Assembly (NCBI GenBank): GCA_006742785.1 | Contig: AP019755.1 | Location: 806,001 to 870,000 of the forward strand | Direction of reading: 5' to 3' | Length of the DNA stretch: 64,000 nucleotides | From: Nitrosomonas stercoris | GTDB lineage: Bacteria; Pseudomonadota; Gammaproteobacteria; Burkholderiales; Nitrosomonadaceae | Shown: piece by piece, positions 48,072 to 56,376 of the stretch | How positions within the stretch are numbered: the stretch's first letter is position 1 | Layout of the letters: every line of letters starts with the position of its first letter | Program-made: the position numbers and the translations under genes | The notes under the pieces: model-generated | Told to the model about the DNA's origin: nothing | The model's database searches: none | The model's input: the letters and a program-made list of their open reading frames with translations, nothing else

Positions 48072-48441
48072 GATGAATTTCTCCTGGTCAATCGAATTGA
48101 ATTGCTGGTTGCAAAATGGTTAGAAACAAGCTATTACAACAAAAACAACAGCTTGTTGTAAATAATACAAACCACAAGATATTGTATTACATGCTACTAA
48201 TAAACGCTACTAATTGTGCTGGGGAATGTAATATTGTTGTCAACTAAAAGAAAAAAAGCGTACGATCAAAACCAGACTAATGGCTTGTGGGCTATGCTTT
48301 TCACACATCAGATACACAATTCGCCAAGCAATTTTTGGACAAAATCTGAGCATAAAAAATCAGTAGCACAGCAAATACTGCGTTCCACTATGCAATGAAA
48401 TACATGGCCATCGAAATTTGCCCAAAACGTGACAAATTAAT
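48072..48441. promoter_or_regulatory. nrdA upstream region with inverted repeats (possible NrdR site)
   Basis: Several palindromes cluster 50-115 bp upstream of nrdA: ACAACA-GCT-TGTTGT (48145-48159), an outer pair TTACAACA/TGTTGTAA and AACAAGCT/AGCTTGTT overlapping it, and ACAAGATATTGT at 48174-48185. The last resembles the core of NrdR boxes (AT-rich, dyad-symmetric). NrdR usually binds two boxes about 31 bp apart; the second is not clear here. The rest of the stretch to 48441 shows no gene. Confidence 0.4.
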
Positions 48442-48916
48442 GTGAATAAATTGAATACAACTCGTACGGCGTTTTATCTTGCTTTATTGCGCAACAGCAT
48501 CAAACATTTCCAGCCCTCTGCATTTGTGATAGTGATGGCGACCGGAATCGTATCCATCGCATTTGACCTACTCGACTTCACCGCCATAGCAAGACCCCTG
48601 TTTGCCCTCAATAGCTTGTTCTATGGCGTATTCTGCTTGCTATTGGCAACACGGATTATATTTTTCCGACAAGATTTGATATTGGAACTGCGCGCCTTGG
48701 CGCACAGCTATCTGTTTCTGGCTTTTGCCGCTGGCACCAATACGTTTGGTGTGCAATTGATTACCTTGGCTCAGGCTAGCACCTTGGCAAACATACTGTG
48801 GCACGGTGCATTTCTGGCATGGTTTGTGTGTATGAGCTACATTGTTTTTAATCTTCTGAAGGCATCGCCAGCCCACGCGATTGCTAGCTCTACTAATGGC
48901 GCAACACTTCTGCTAA

Positions 48917-49765
48917 GAGCCTGTTTACGATCTTCTGAGTAATAGTGCCAAGAAAGCCAAATGAATGAGCTGCAAGCTGGTATCAAGTTTACGTTCGCAG
49001 TTTTTCCATAATCTTCGGCACTTTTCCAGCCAGGCGAAACTACGTTCCACTATCCAGCGCCTGGGCATAACCTTGAAGGTATGCAGTTTGCTGCGTTTGG
49101 CGATCTGCACGGTGACAGGTTTGCCCAGAATTTCTTGCACACTTTCGGCAAATGGTGCTCCAGTATAGCCACCGTCACACAGCAAACCTTGTACTTGCCC
49201 TAAACTCGATCTGCAACGCTTCAAGGCCTGCAATGCACCGTTACGGTCAGTCACTTCCGCTGTCGTCACTGCAATGGCGTGCGGCAACCCCAAGGTATCA
49301 ACAGCGATATGGCGCTTGATGCCCGACACCTTCTTGCCGGCGTCATAGCCTTTCTGGTCAGCCGTGTCTGTATTCTTCACGCTTTGCGCGTCCACAATCA
49401 AGAACGTGCTGCAAGCGTTGCGCCCCAGTTTCTCTCGGGCCGCGCCAACCTGATTTTTTTAATGCCTGCTCCAGCACGCTCACGCCGTGCTGGTCAGGCT
49501 CATTCCATTTGCGCCAATAGGCATATACACTCTGCCATTTGGGAAACTCTCCGGGCAAAAATCTCCACTGGCAACCAGTACGCAGCAGATACAGCACAGC
49601 ACAAAATACTTCATACAAATCTATTGTCGTGGGTTTGGTGCTGCGCCTCACGCTACGCAATAGCGGCTCTATCTCGGCAAACTTCTCTTTGCTAATATCA
49701 CCGGCATATTTTGTTCTCTTCATCCACGTATCGTAAGGAATAATGATGAGATCGTAAACGGGCTC
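48917..49765 (-). mobile_element. IS5-type insertion sequence, copy 2 (849 bp)
   Basis: Same length, ends and orientation as copy 1 (30076-30924), with about four base differences visible. The target duplication TAA is exact at 48914-48916 and 49766-49768. It interrupts the TehA-type gene. The perfect duplication and the near-identity of the copies indicate recent transposition. Confidence 0.95.
48925..49723 (-). CDS. IS5-family transposase (frameshifted), copy 2
   Basis: Organised as in copy 1: the N-terminal frame from an ATG at 49723 (MKRTKYAGDISKEKFAEIEP; Gly where copy 1 has Ser) and the DDE frame ending at 48925. They meet at the A7 run (49454-49460, minus strand). The DDE-frame protein is identical to that of copy 1. 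Conservation of the frameshift in both copies argues that it is part of the element's normal expression. Confidence 0.88.
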
Positions 49766-50477
49766 TAACAGTAAGCACCGCATCCATTGTTTTGCCTGCC
49801 AGCTACTTATCTAGCGCTACAAGTGCAGACGCACCAATATTCTCACTGCTGTTGTGGAGCATATGGCTATTAAGCTGCATGCTCTATCTATTTGTAATTT
49901 GCTTCATTATTTACCAGCTGTTTTTCAATCACCCAGCTGCACAAGATTGGCATCCTGCCTACTGGATCTGCATGGGCGCGCTTGCCATTATTACACTTGC
50001 CGGTTCGGAATTGCTCGCACATTTACCTCGCTCCCTGGGTGTCAACCTGAAGCAAATCACACTGACAATCAGCTTATTTGCATGGGCACTCGGTACCTTG
50101 TGGATTCCTTATCTGTTAGTCATGGATATACAGAAACTTGCTGGAAAGCAGAGCGTTCCTCTCTGGATAACAATATTTCCCTGGATACGATTAGCATATC
50201 GCGGCAAATATCGCATTTACACCATCGAAGCATGGAGCAGAGTGTTCCCCGCCGGCATGTATACGGCATGCACCTTTTCCCTGGCAAACACCAGCGGCTA
50301 TTATTTTCTTGAATCCATCTCCTTTTACTGGTGCTGGTTCGCCTTACTGGTCTGGCTGTTTACCCTGATTGGCACCATACACTCACTGACAGCAGATGAA
50401 AACATCCGGTGAATAACACCTTGTAACGATCTGGCGTTATCGACATATTTCACCCTTGTTTATCAGCAAGTACGTCA

Positions 50478-51430
50478 TATTCAGCTCCTTTGAAATCAGG
50501 GCATTAGTGTCACGTAGCAGCGCAATGAACCAACTTGTTGTTCATCACGTCTCAATCCCTTTGAAATCAGGGCATTAGTGTCACTGCGAAGATTCCCAAA
50601 TACATGAGTACCGGCGCGGGTCTCAATCCCTTTGAAATCAGGGCATTAGTGTCACGCATTGGCCGATGGCGATATAAATTGTTCTGGTCTCAATCCCTTT
50701 GAAATCAGGGCATTAGTGTCACTAATAATACTTGTGCATCATTATTTATAAATGTCGTCTCAATCCCTTTGAAATCAGGGCATTAGTGTCACTAGTGAAA
50801 GCGGCGCACCTTGTAAAGTCGTAATCGTCTCAATCCCTTTGAAATCAGGGCATTAGTGTCACAACATCAACAACACAAGGAGATAGAGATGAAAATGTCT
50901 CAATCCCTTTGAAATCAGGGCATTAGTGTCACACCGGAAGGGTTCAGAGGAATAAGAATCACCGATTGTCTCAATCCCTTTGAAATCAGGGCATTAGTGT
51001 CACAACGTTGCCTCTTGGAATACCACTAGATAGTCTGGGTCTCAATCCCTTTGAAATCAGGGCATTAGTGTCACCTAACAGTAATTCCAACAACAACCAA
51101 GAGCCTAATAAGTCTCAATCCCTTTGAAATCAGGGCATTAGTGTCACGTGCGCAAAAGCAGCTACTGCAGCACGTTAGAGAGGTCTCAATCCCTTTGAAA
51201 TCAGGGCATTAGTGTCACGTAGAAGTACAGGGTGAAGAAGTCAACTTAGGCCTGTCTCAATCCCTTTGAAATCAGGGCATTAGTGTCACCTAAAGGAGAT
51301 AACATCATGTTTAAATTTGAACAGTGTCTCAATCCCTTTGAAATCAGGGCATTAGTGTCACATCATAGACCTGGCAGATGAAATAGAAAGAATCGTCTCA
51401 ATCCCTTTGAAATCAGGGCATTAGTGTCAC
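50478..51430 (-). CRISPR. CRISPR array, 14 repeats and 13 spacers, type III-A associated
   Basis: A 36-bp repeat. In the transcribed (minus) direction it starts GTGACACTAATGCCCTGATT and ends in ATTGAGAC, the usual 8-base crRNA handle. Repeats start at 50478, 50549, 50620, 50687, 50757, 50827, 50897, 50968, 51039, 51112, 51183, 51254, 51326 and 51395. All look identical except the first, which is degenerate over its leftmost nine or so bases and marks the old, leader-distal end. Spacers are 31-37 bp, mostly 34-35. The leader and the cas2 gene lie on the right, so transcription runs leftward, co-directional with the cas genes. No spacer duplicates another. Confidence 0.98.
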
Positions 51431-51664
51431 CGATCGCTATCATTTTATTCTTTGTAATCAATAGATTGCAAAGGGCTTAGCGGAAAATTGGCGCAGTGTT
51501 GCAAGGTATCTTCTGTAGATCAAATTTCATTATTGATAAAATTCGAATAATTCAAGATTATTCTCCTGTATTTTGAACGCTTTTATCATATTTATAAGTG
51601 TGAACTGCGGCTGTTTTTGCTCTTTCTTCAAATGATTGCCCATTTTAGCGGCAAATAAACAACG
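51431..51664 (-). promoter_or_regulatory. CRISPR leader
   Basis: A 234-bp non-coding, AT-rich sequence between the newest repeat (ends 51430) and the 3' end of the adjacent cas2. Its position beside the intact repeats and opposite the degenerate one identifies it as the leader, containing the array promoter and the integration-guiding sequence. AT-rich blocks such as aattcgaataattcaagatta occur. I could not assign exact -35 and -10 boxes. Confidence 0.75.
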
Positions 51665-51949
51665 CTACCATGTCGTGGGCAACCCACTCCACTGGATACC
51701 TTCTGGCAAAGCCGGTTGACCGATACGAGCCTTCAATCCACGACTTGGTAATGGATAAACACGTAAATCATCTTCTTTCTCGTCAATCAGCTCAATTGCT
51801 CCTTGCATGCAATTCTCAAGTTGACGATTATCGCCATTGAATAAAAAAACGGAATATTGCAGTGGAACAGCACGTTTTACCAAATAGCGATGTAGACGTG
51901 CCAGGCGGCGCGGATGGGTAATGTCATAGCAGATGATAAAATCGCTCAT
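51665..51949 (-). CDS. cas2: CRISPR adaptation protein Cas2 (second copy, array-proximal)
   Basis: A 94-residue Cas2 with the ferredoxin-like start MSDFIICYDITHPRRLARLH, where the Asp of YDI is the conserved metal-site residue. LVKRAVPLQYSVFLFNGDNR is the second-strand region. With Cas1 it integrates new spacers at the leader end. It begins 9 bp after the stop of cas1 and borders the leader. It differs clearly from the Cas2 at 52957-53235, so the two are paralogues, not a recent duplication. Confidence 0.93.
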   Translation of the reverse strand: MSDFIICYDITHPRRLARLHRYLVKRAVPLQYSVFLFNGDNRQLENCMQGAIELIDEKEDDLRVYPLPSRGLKARIGQPALPEGIQWSGLPTTW

Positions 51950-51958
51950 CGTTTATTC

Positions 51959-52945
51959 TTAACTAATCCTTTCAAAGTTGTTATCCGGTGACATGTCATC
52001 TTCCGTCGCGGTTAGAACCTCATTTATCTGTGCTGTTAACCACTCAATTTCCTGGTTAATACCTTTGCGCAAAGTTTCACTGTGTTTTTCATAAGCAGCG
52101 TAATAGCGCACACGGCCAGCCTTGCCAAGCAAACAACCTGCTTCTGTTGTTGAAAAATGATCTTTTTCCAATGTTTTTTTTCGTATCAGTGCAAGAGCGA
52201 ATTGATCCACCAGGGGGCGCAGAGGTTCCAGTAGATCGGAGGCGAGTGATTCCCGACCAAAAGCCAAGCGATGGTAAAAACCAACATAAGGATCAAACCC
52301 GGCGCCATATAGTGCAATAGCAATTTCACTATGTAATAGCGTATAGGTGAGTGAAAGCAGAGCATTGAAAGGATCGCGTGGTGGGCGACGATTGCGGCCA
52401 GTAAAATGCAGCGAATCTGGGACGACAGTCTGCAAGCCGGAAAAATAGCGTGCAGCAGCTGAACCTTCTACACCTCGCAAGCTGGCTGTGTTATTGGTAT
52501 AGCCAACACGATTACGATGTTCTTCCAGTCCACGCAAAACGTGAGTCAACTCGTAACGAGCTTGCATATTGCTTTCGCGCAGCTCAGAAAACCACTCGAT
52601 TTGTTGTGTCAATTTACGTTCGATGAGTGCTTTGCCAATCATTAAGCAGAACGGTTTATCAAAACTCAAGCGTATCTGAACAACTCGCCGAGCTGCATCA
52701 TTATGAGGACGAGCCAATAACAAACTGGGACGACCAATTCGTCCACTCAAAATAACAACGCCTACTCCCTGCTCCCCCAGTTTTCCCAGCAGGGCGGCTG
52801 GTAATCTGACATCACCTCGCAGAAAAACACGCGTTAATGGTGCAATCGGCACTGTACCAATACGTTCGCCATTTTCGCGAAAAACAATTGCACCAGACTC
52901 CAACTCGAGTGTTATGCCACGACGATCAACAAATAAACTGGTCAT
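51959..52945 (-). CDS. cas1: CRISPR adaptation integrase Cas1
   Basis: Metal-dependent integrase, 328 residues. The N-terminal beta domain starts SLFVDRRGITLELESGAIVF. The catalytic helical domain has the conserved Glu in RGVEGSAAARYF, then GFDPYVGFYHRLAFGRESLA (His) and SDLLEPLRPLVDQFALALI (Asp and Glu). All catalytic positions are present. No reverse-transcriptase domain is fused. It sits between two cas2 genes with 11-bp and 9-bp gaps, a three-gene adaptation operon. Confidence 0.97.
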   Translation of the reverse strand: MTSLFVDRRGITLELESGAIVFRENGERIGTVPIAPLTRVFLRGDVRLPAALLGKLGEQGVGVVILSGRIGRPSLLLARPHNDAARRVVQIRLSFDKPFCLMIGKALIERKLTQQIEWFSELRESNMQARYELTHVLRGLEEHRNRVGYTNNTASLRGVEGSAAARYFSGLQTVVPDSLHFTGRNRRPPRDPFNALLSLTYTLLHSEIAIALYGAGFDPYVGFYHRLAFGRESLASDLLEPLRPLVDQFALALIRKKTLEKDHFSTTEAGCLLGKAGRVRYYAAYEKHSETLRKGINQEIEWLTAQINEVLTATEDDMSPDNNFERIS

Positions 52946-52956
52946 ATTTTCCCTTT

Positions 52957-53235
52957 TTAGACGACACAGAAATACTGTGCCGTAAATGTGCTAGCCTTGC
53001 CATAGCAACGTGTTTTCATGCGCGGATCAAGACTAAGAATATGCAGGCGATCTTCCTGTGCATCCAATAGTTCATCCAGATCAGCACGAATAGTGCGCAG
53101 CTCTGCAGGTGTGATCCACAATTCAAAAACAGATTTCTGCCCTCCTACCTTATAACGTTTAAGGTAGCGACAAACTTTATACAATCTGCGTGGATTGCAG
53201 ACATCATAAGCGACGAGATACAGGTTTCGGTTCAT
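52957..53235 (-). CDS. cas2: CRISPR adaptation protein Cas2 (first copy)
   Basis: A 92-residue Cas2: MNRNLYLVAYDVCNPRRLYK holds the first beta strand and the metal-site Asp, and VCRYLKRYKVGGQKSVFELW leads to the second strand. LRTIRADLDELLDAQEDRLH and ILSLDPRMKTRCYG complete the family pattern. The frame opens at 53343, but the ATG at 53235 is chosen because the Cas2 fold begins there. The codons before it are not Cas2-like. cas1 follows after 11 bp. Confidence 0.93.
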   Translation of the reverse strand: MNRNLYLVAYDVCNPRRLYKVCRYLKRYKVGGQKSVFELWITPAELRTIRADLDELLDAQEDRLHILSLDPRMKTRCYGKASTFTAQYFCVV

Positions 53236-53343
53236 GTGCAACATTGTAGAACTTGCTCTGTATCTGCTGTGTGCCGGCAAGCTTGTCGCGCCAAGTACCC
53301 GTAAATGTGTAAGTAATGCTCCAAAGGCACGTTCAAAATTCAT

Positions 53344-53737
53344 GAAGCGAACTGCCTTCTGGTGTCCAGAAAGATATTGTTATCGAGAAATCTGCAGAGT
53401 TAAAGCTATCTAGTCGCGATTGGTTAGTAATCTTTGCTCACTATTACCTTATTTACGATATGTTTTCTGGGAAGTCACTCAAAGACACGCATCATATGTA
53501 CCTTAAGGATTTGTATGCAAAAAACACGTGTTTTTAAAAATAGGAATTCCTGAATAGTCAGAAATCCAGCAGATCTGACCTATGAGTAAACTAATGTGGA
53601 GTTTCAAATTGAATACAAGGAGAATGAAATTCGTATTCGGCCAATTCATCAGATCTTCATCTGATTTTATGGTGGAAGATCATGAACAGATTAATTGGTT
53701 TGGATCATAACTAGTGATGGACAATAGGTTTTACATT
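53344..53737. other. Gap between effector operon and adaptation operon
   Basis: About 390 bp without a recognised gene, unusually rich in short palindromes: AAAAACACGTGTTTTT (53520-53535), AGGAATTCCT and CAGATCTG. It should contain the end of the csm/csx transcript and the promoter for cas2-cas1-cas2, all on the minus strand. A plus-strand frame of about 42 codons starts near 53582 (MSKLMWSFKLN) but has no recognisable family. The CACGTG palindrome could be a terminator or a regulator site. Confidence 0.4.
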
Positions 53738-54889
53738 TTATGCAAAGCTGGCTCCAATGATTGTTATATTGTCAGGCGATAATGATAGGCCACGTCGGGT
53801 GTGGGGGCGCTTGCCGACAGCGACCAATAGATAAGGTGTTGCTGCTAAGCCAAGTGTATTTTTTAATGTACGCTCCATCTTGGAATTCTTGGTCTGAAAA
53901 AATTCTTTTTCCATCCCATTGCTGAGCAGTTCAGCAGTTTTTTCGTAATTAAAAGCATCTATACCAATGACGAATCGATAAATATCAAGGAACAATTTGA
54001 CATCAGCTTCACGCCAGGTTGTTTCTGGCTGCTTTCGTTTGGCAAGCATGGCCCACCATGTTAACCATGCGAGCAATTGTGGTTTCAAAGCAACTGCAAT
54101 CGCACCGCACATAACACTCCGCTGCTCTAGATCAATCAGCAAATGCGGCGGTGCAAAGCTTTGTTGCAAGGCAGCAACGGTTTCACCAAACCCGGCCTGA
54201 CCATTGATAAATGCTGTAGGCAGGCCGTGCCGCAATCGTACTACAGGGATTTCAGCCAAGGTTACTTCGGCTTCAGCAGTATCAACATGATATCCATTTC
54301 GTGTTACCAAACGACGAGGTTGACGAGGTGGGTAGAAAAAATCCGGATGTCCTTCAAAGGGCGATGAAACCAAGACATGAGAAAGATTATCCTGTTGTCT
54401 AGCAAATAATGAAAAAGCATAGCCGAGATAAAAACCCATGGTTTTGCGCCCACCTGCAATTGAAACATGTAATGCGGCATCTGCATCAGTGGTAAATTGA
54501 GCAACAAGTGCCATGATCGTGTCAGCTGCTGCAGCGTTTTCAACCGATGTACGAATATCAGCAAGTTTTTGTTGATTATGGCGGATGATATGAATGCAAT
54601 CCTCATCAAAACGAGGAAAACCAATCTTCGGCTGATCCTTTAATAATGCGTGGAAATGACCACCATCAGGATGCAGCAAAGCTGCTTTTGCCAATCGTGC
54701 TCCGTCAACCGTAGTAAGCAGATGTATCTCCGTTGGAAGAAACGGAGGAGTTTTTGTCACAGCTAAGGCATACAGCGTTTCTGTAACGATTTGCGGTGAC
54801 ATACCAGTGACACATAACAGAATGCGACGCGGATATTCGTGAGGCTGGAGTAGTTGTACCATGGGAGAAGGCTTATCGTTTTGTCCCAC
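53738..54889 (-). CDS. CRISPR-associated protein, NE0113 family (TIGR02584, CARF-like)
   Basis: A 383-residue protein whose N-terminus RRILLCVTGMSPQIVTETLY and PTEIHLLTTVDGARLAKAAL are the signature of the NE0113 family, followed by the phosphate-binding-type HVSIAGGRKTMGFYLG around residue 145. That fold resembles CARF domains, which sense cyclic oligoadenylate made by Cas10. No HEPN or PIN nuclease motif is evident in the C-terminal part, which ends in a helical segment. Start is a GTG at 54889; an ATG at 54862 (MVQLLQPHEYPRR) is a good alternative. It is the last gene of the effector operon, 24 bp after the Csx2-type gene. Sensor, regulator or ring nuclease are all possible. Confidence 0.85.
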   Translation of the reverse strand: MGQNDKPSPMVQLLQPHEYPRRILLCVTGMSPQIVTETLYALAVTKTPPFLPTEIHLLTTVDGARLAKAALLHPDGGHFHALLKDQPKIGFPRFDEDCIHIIRHNQQKLADIRTSVENAAAADTIMALVAQFTTDADAALHVSIAGGRKTMGFYLGYAFSLFARQQDNLSHVLVSSPFEGHPDFFYPPRQPRRLVTRNGYHVDTAEAEVTLAEIPVVRLRHGLPTAFINGQAGFGETVAALQQSFAPPHLLIDLEQRSVMCGAIAVALKPQLLAWLTWWAMLAKRKQPETTWREADVKLFLDIYRFVIGIDAFNYEKTAELLSNGMEKEFFQTKNSKMERTLKNTLGLAATPYLLVAVGKRPHTRRGLSLSPDNITIIGASFA

Positions 54890-54913
54890 AGCATGACTTA
54901 TTGAAGCTGTTCA

Positions 54914-56083
54914 CTATTGGTGAAATAAGGTACGGCGGAACTTTCTGATTTGAGTGACGAGACGATTTTCGTCATTAACAAGGCTTGTAATTTCATTATC
55001 ATTGGATTTAATGCCATGCGCTAAAGCGTTACGCAAGTACTCAAGCTTTCTGACTTGTTTGTTGCCTTGCTTAGCCTCTTTCCAGGCTTCGTCACGCTGC
55101 GAGAAATCATTCGGATTGAGCTTGTGCTCCAGTACGGCACGTGTAACAAAAGATTCATAAAGATAAATTACAGCGCGTACATAGTCATGACGTTCGAAGT
55201 AAGCATCGGCAAGCGCCAATTCCCATGCTGCACGATCCGGCTCTTTAAACCAGTTAATGCGTTCTGTTAGTGCATCGCGAAACAATGTGCCCATGGGTTC
55301 ATTATGCGCTTTGATGGCGGAAAAAATACTGCTCAAGGTTTCACGTGCTTTGACCGGGTTGCTGCTACGTTCGAAGTAAGCAGCACGAGCAAGCTGTTTG
55401 GCTTTGTCTTCAGGTAATCCATCCTGCTGCAAAAGAGGTGCAAAAACGCCGTAATCGCCATCTTTATTATAGGTAGCTAGAGATTCAACCCAATCAAGCA
55501 TTTGCAACATGCCATCCAATTGCAACACAGGTGTTTCTCCGTTTGCTGAAGTCATTTCTAGCGCGCCATAATAAAGCCCGCCAACCTTCACATCTTTAAC
55601 GTGAGTAAGATAACGTGCTGCGACTAGCGCTAGCATAGGCAGATGGCGGAAGCCATGAGTAACATCAAGGAAAACTTCTTCACCGCGATGTACCAATTCA
55701 GCCAAAGTTAACAAGATTTTTGTCTGTTCTGTAGCATTTCGAGCATAGGGAATTAGTTGACAAATAACTGACAAACCCAGTTTTTTCGTTAATCTTTCTT
55801 CTTGGGTGGAAAGCATATCAGCATTAACACGAGACTCATGTACCGCCTCGATTAAAGCCAGTATGTCATCATCGGGAGCATCCTGTTGTTCGAAAAACAC
55901 ATCCCACATGCTGCCTGTCGTACCGACAAGAATGAGTCGTTCCGACTTCAAATGTTTGGCCAATGCCAGGCCAAAATAAGGCGTAGAGTATTTGTTGCCA
56001 TCATCGAAACGGTAGATTACCGCGCGATAACCGGTAGTTTTATTGGCTATTCCTTTGCCAAGAAAGCTGATAAGCGTAGTCAT
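54914..56083 (-). CDS. Csx2/TIGR02221-type CARF-HEPN ribonuclease
   Basis: A 389-residue CRISPR ancillary nuclease. The N-terminal CARF domain shows TLISFLGKGIANKTTGYRAV, then ILVGTTGSMWDVFFEQ and EVFLDVTHGFRHLPMLALVA, all typical of this family. The C-terminal HEPN domain has the active-site motif YLRNALAHGIKSN near residue 351 (R-x4-H). Such proteins are switched on by cyclic oligoadenylate from Cas10 and then cleave RNA non-specifically. Its start overlaps the csx16 stop by 4 bp, so the nuclease and the putative ring nuclease are made together. Confidence 0.9.
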   Translation of the reverse strand: MTTLISFLGKGIANKTTGYRAVIYRFDDGNKYSTPYFGLALAKHLKSERLILVGTTGSMWDVFFEQQDAPDDDILALIEAVHESRVNADMLSTQEERLTKKLGLSVICQLIPYARNATEQTKILLTLAELVHRGEEVFLDVTHGFRHLPMLALVAARYLTHVKDVKVGGLYYGALEMTSANGETPVLQLDGMLQMLDWVESLATYNKDGDYGVFAPLLQQDGLPEDKAKQLARAAYFERSSNPVKARETLSSIFSAIKAHNEPMGTLFRDALTERINWFKEPDRAAWELALADAYFERHDYVRAVIYLYESFVTRAVLEHKLNPNDFSQRDEAWKEAKQGNKQVRKLEYLRNALAHGIKSNDNEITSLVNDENRLVTQIRKFRRTLFHQ

Positions 56084-56376
56084 GAATTCACCTTTTTTAT
56101 AATGTATTCTTCCAATCTCGCATCACACACTGTCAGGGTTGCAGCATCCAGCTCCCAGCCGCGCAGGTGGGCTGGCAGATTAAGCGAGAGATTAAAGTAG
56201 CGTGCACCACGATTGCAGATTTCTGCGGCAAGATTGACTGGCAGTGAGCCAATAACGGTATCGCCGGCAGAAATTTCACGCGGATCAAGGTGGGTCGCGT
56301 GTTTATCCCATTGGATATCCTGGCGTGCAGCCCATTCGATCGCGCCGGGGTGCCGGGTAACCAGCCAAATAGTCAC
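56080..56376 (-). CDS. csx16: Csx16 (VVA1548 family), likely ring nuclease
   Basis: A 98-residue protein starting VTIWLVTRHPGAIEWAARQ, with DKHATHLD, DTVIGSLPVNLAAEICNRGA and YFNLSLNLPAHLRG, the Csx16 family pattern. The start is a GTG at 56376 whose bases overlap the TGA of cas6 (GTGA); a longer frame opens at 56448 but lies inside cas6. Csx16 has recently been placed among ring nucleases, which degrade the cyclic-oligoadenylate second messenger and switch the response off. That role here is taken from family knowledge. Its stop overlaps the start of the Csx2-type nuclease gene. Confidence 0.88.
   Translation of the reverse strand: MTIWLVTRHPGAIEWAARQDIQWDKHATHLDPREISAGDTVIGSLPVNLAAEICNRGARYFNLSLNLPAHLRGWELDAATLTVCDARLEEYIIKKVNS

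Larger units (their letters stand above)
48442..50412 (+). pseudogene. TehA/SLAC1-type transporter gene split by IS5 copy 2
   Basis: The 5' part (48442-48916) and the 3' part (49769-50412) join in frame when the 849-bp insertion and one TAA are removed. GATLL then continues as LTVSTASIVLPASYLSS. The joined protein of about 370 residues has some ten membrane segments (for example SAFVIVMATGIVSIAFDLLD and FVICFIIYQLFF). This fits the voltage-dependent anion channel / TehA tellurite-resistance / SLAC1 family. With the IS in place, the first half stops in IS sequence after the split, so the gene is inactive in this strain. The remaining sequence is still clean, so the disruption is recent. Confidence 0.9.

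Noticed and set aside
50478-51430. Self-targeting spacers against genes in this window
   Set aside because: No spacer was noticed to match another part of the window by reading, but this was not an exhaustive search.
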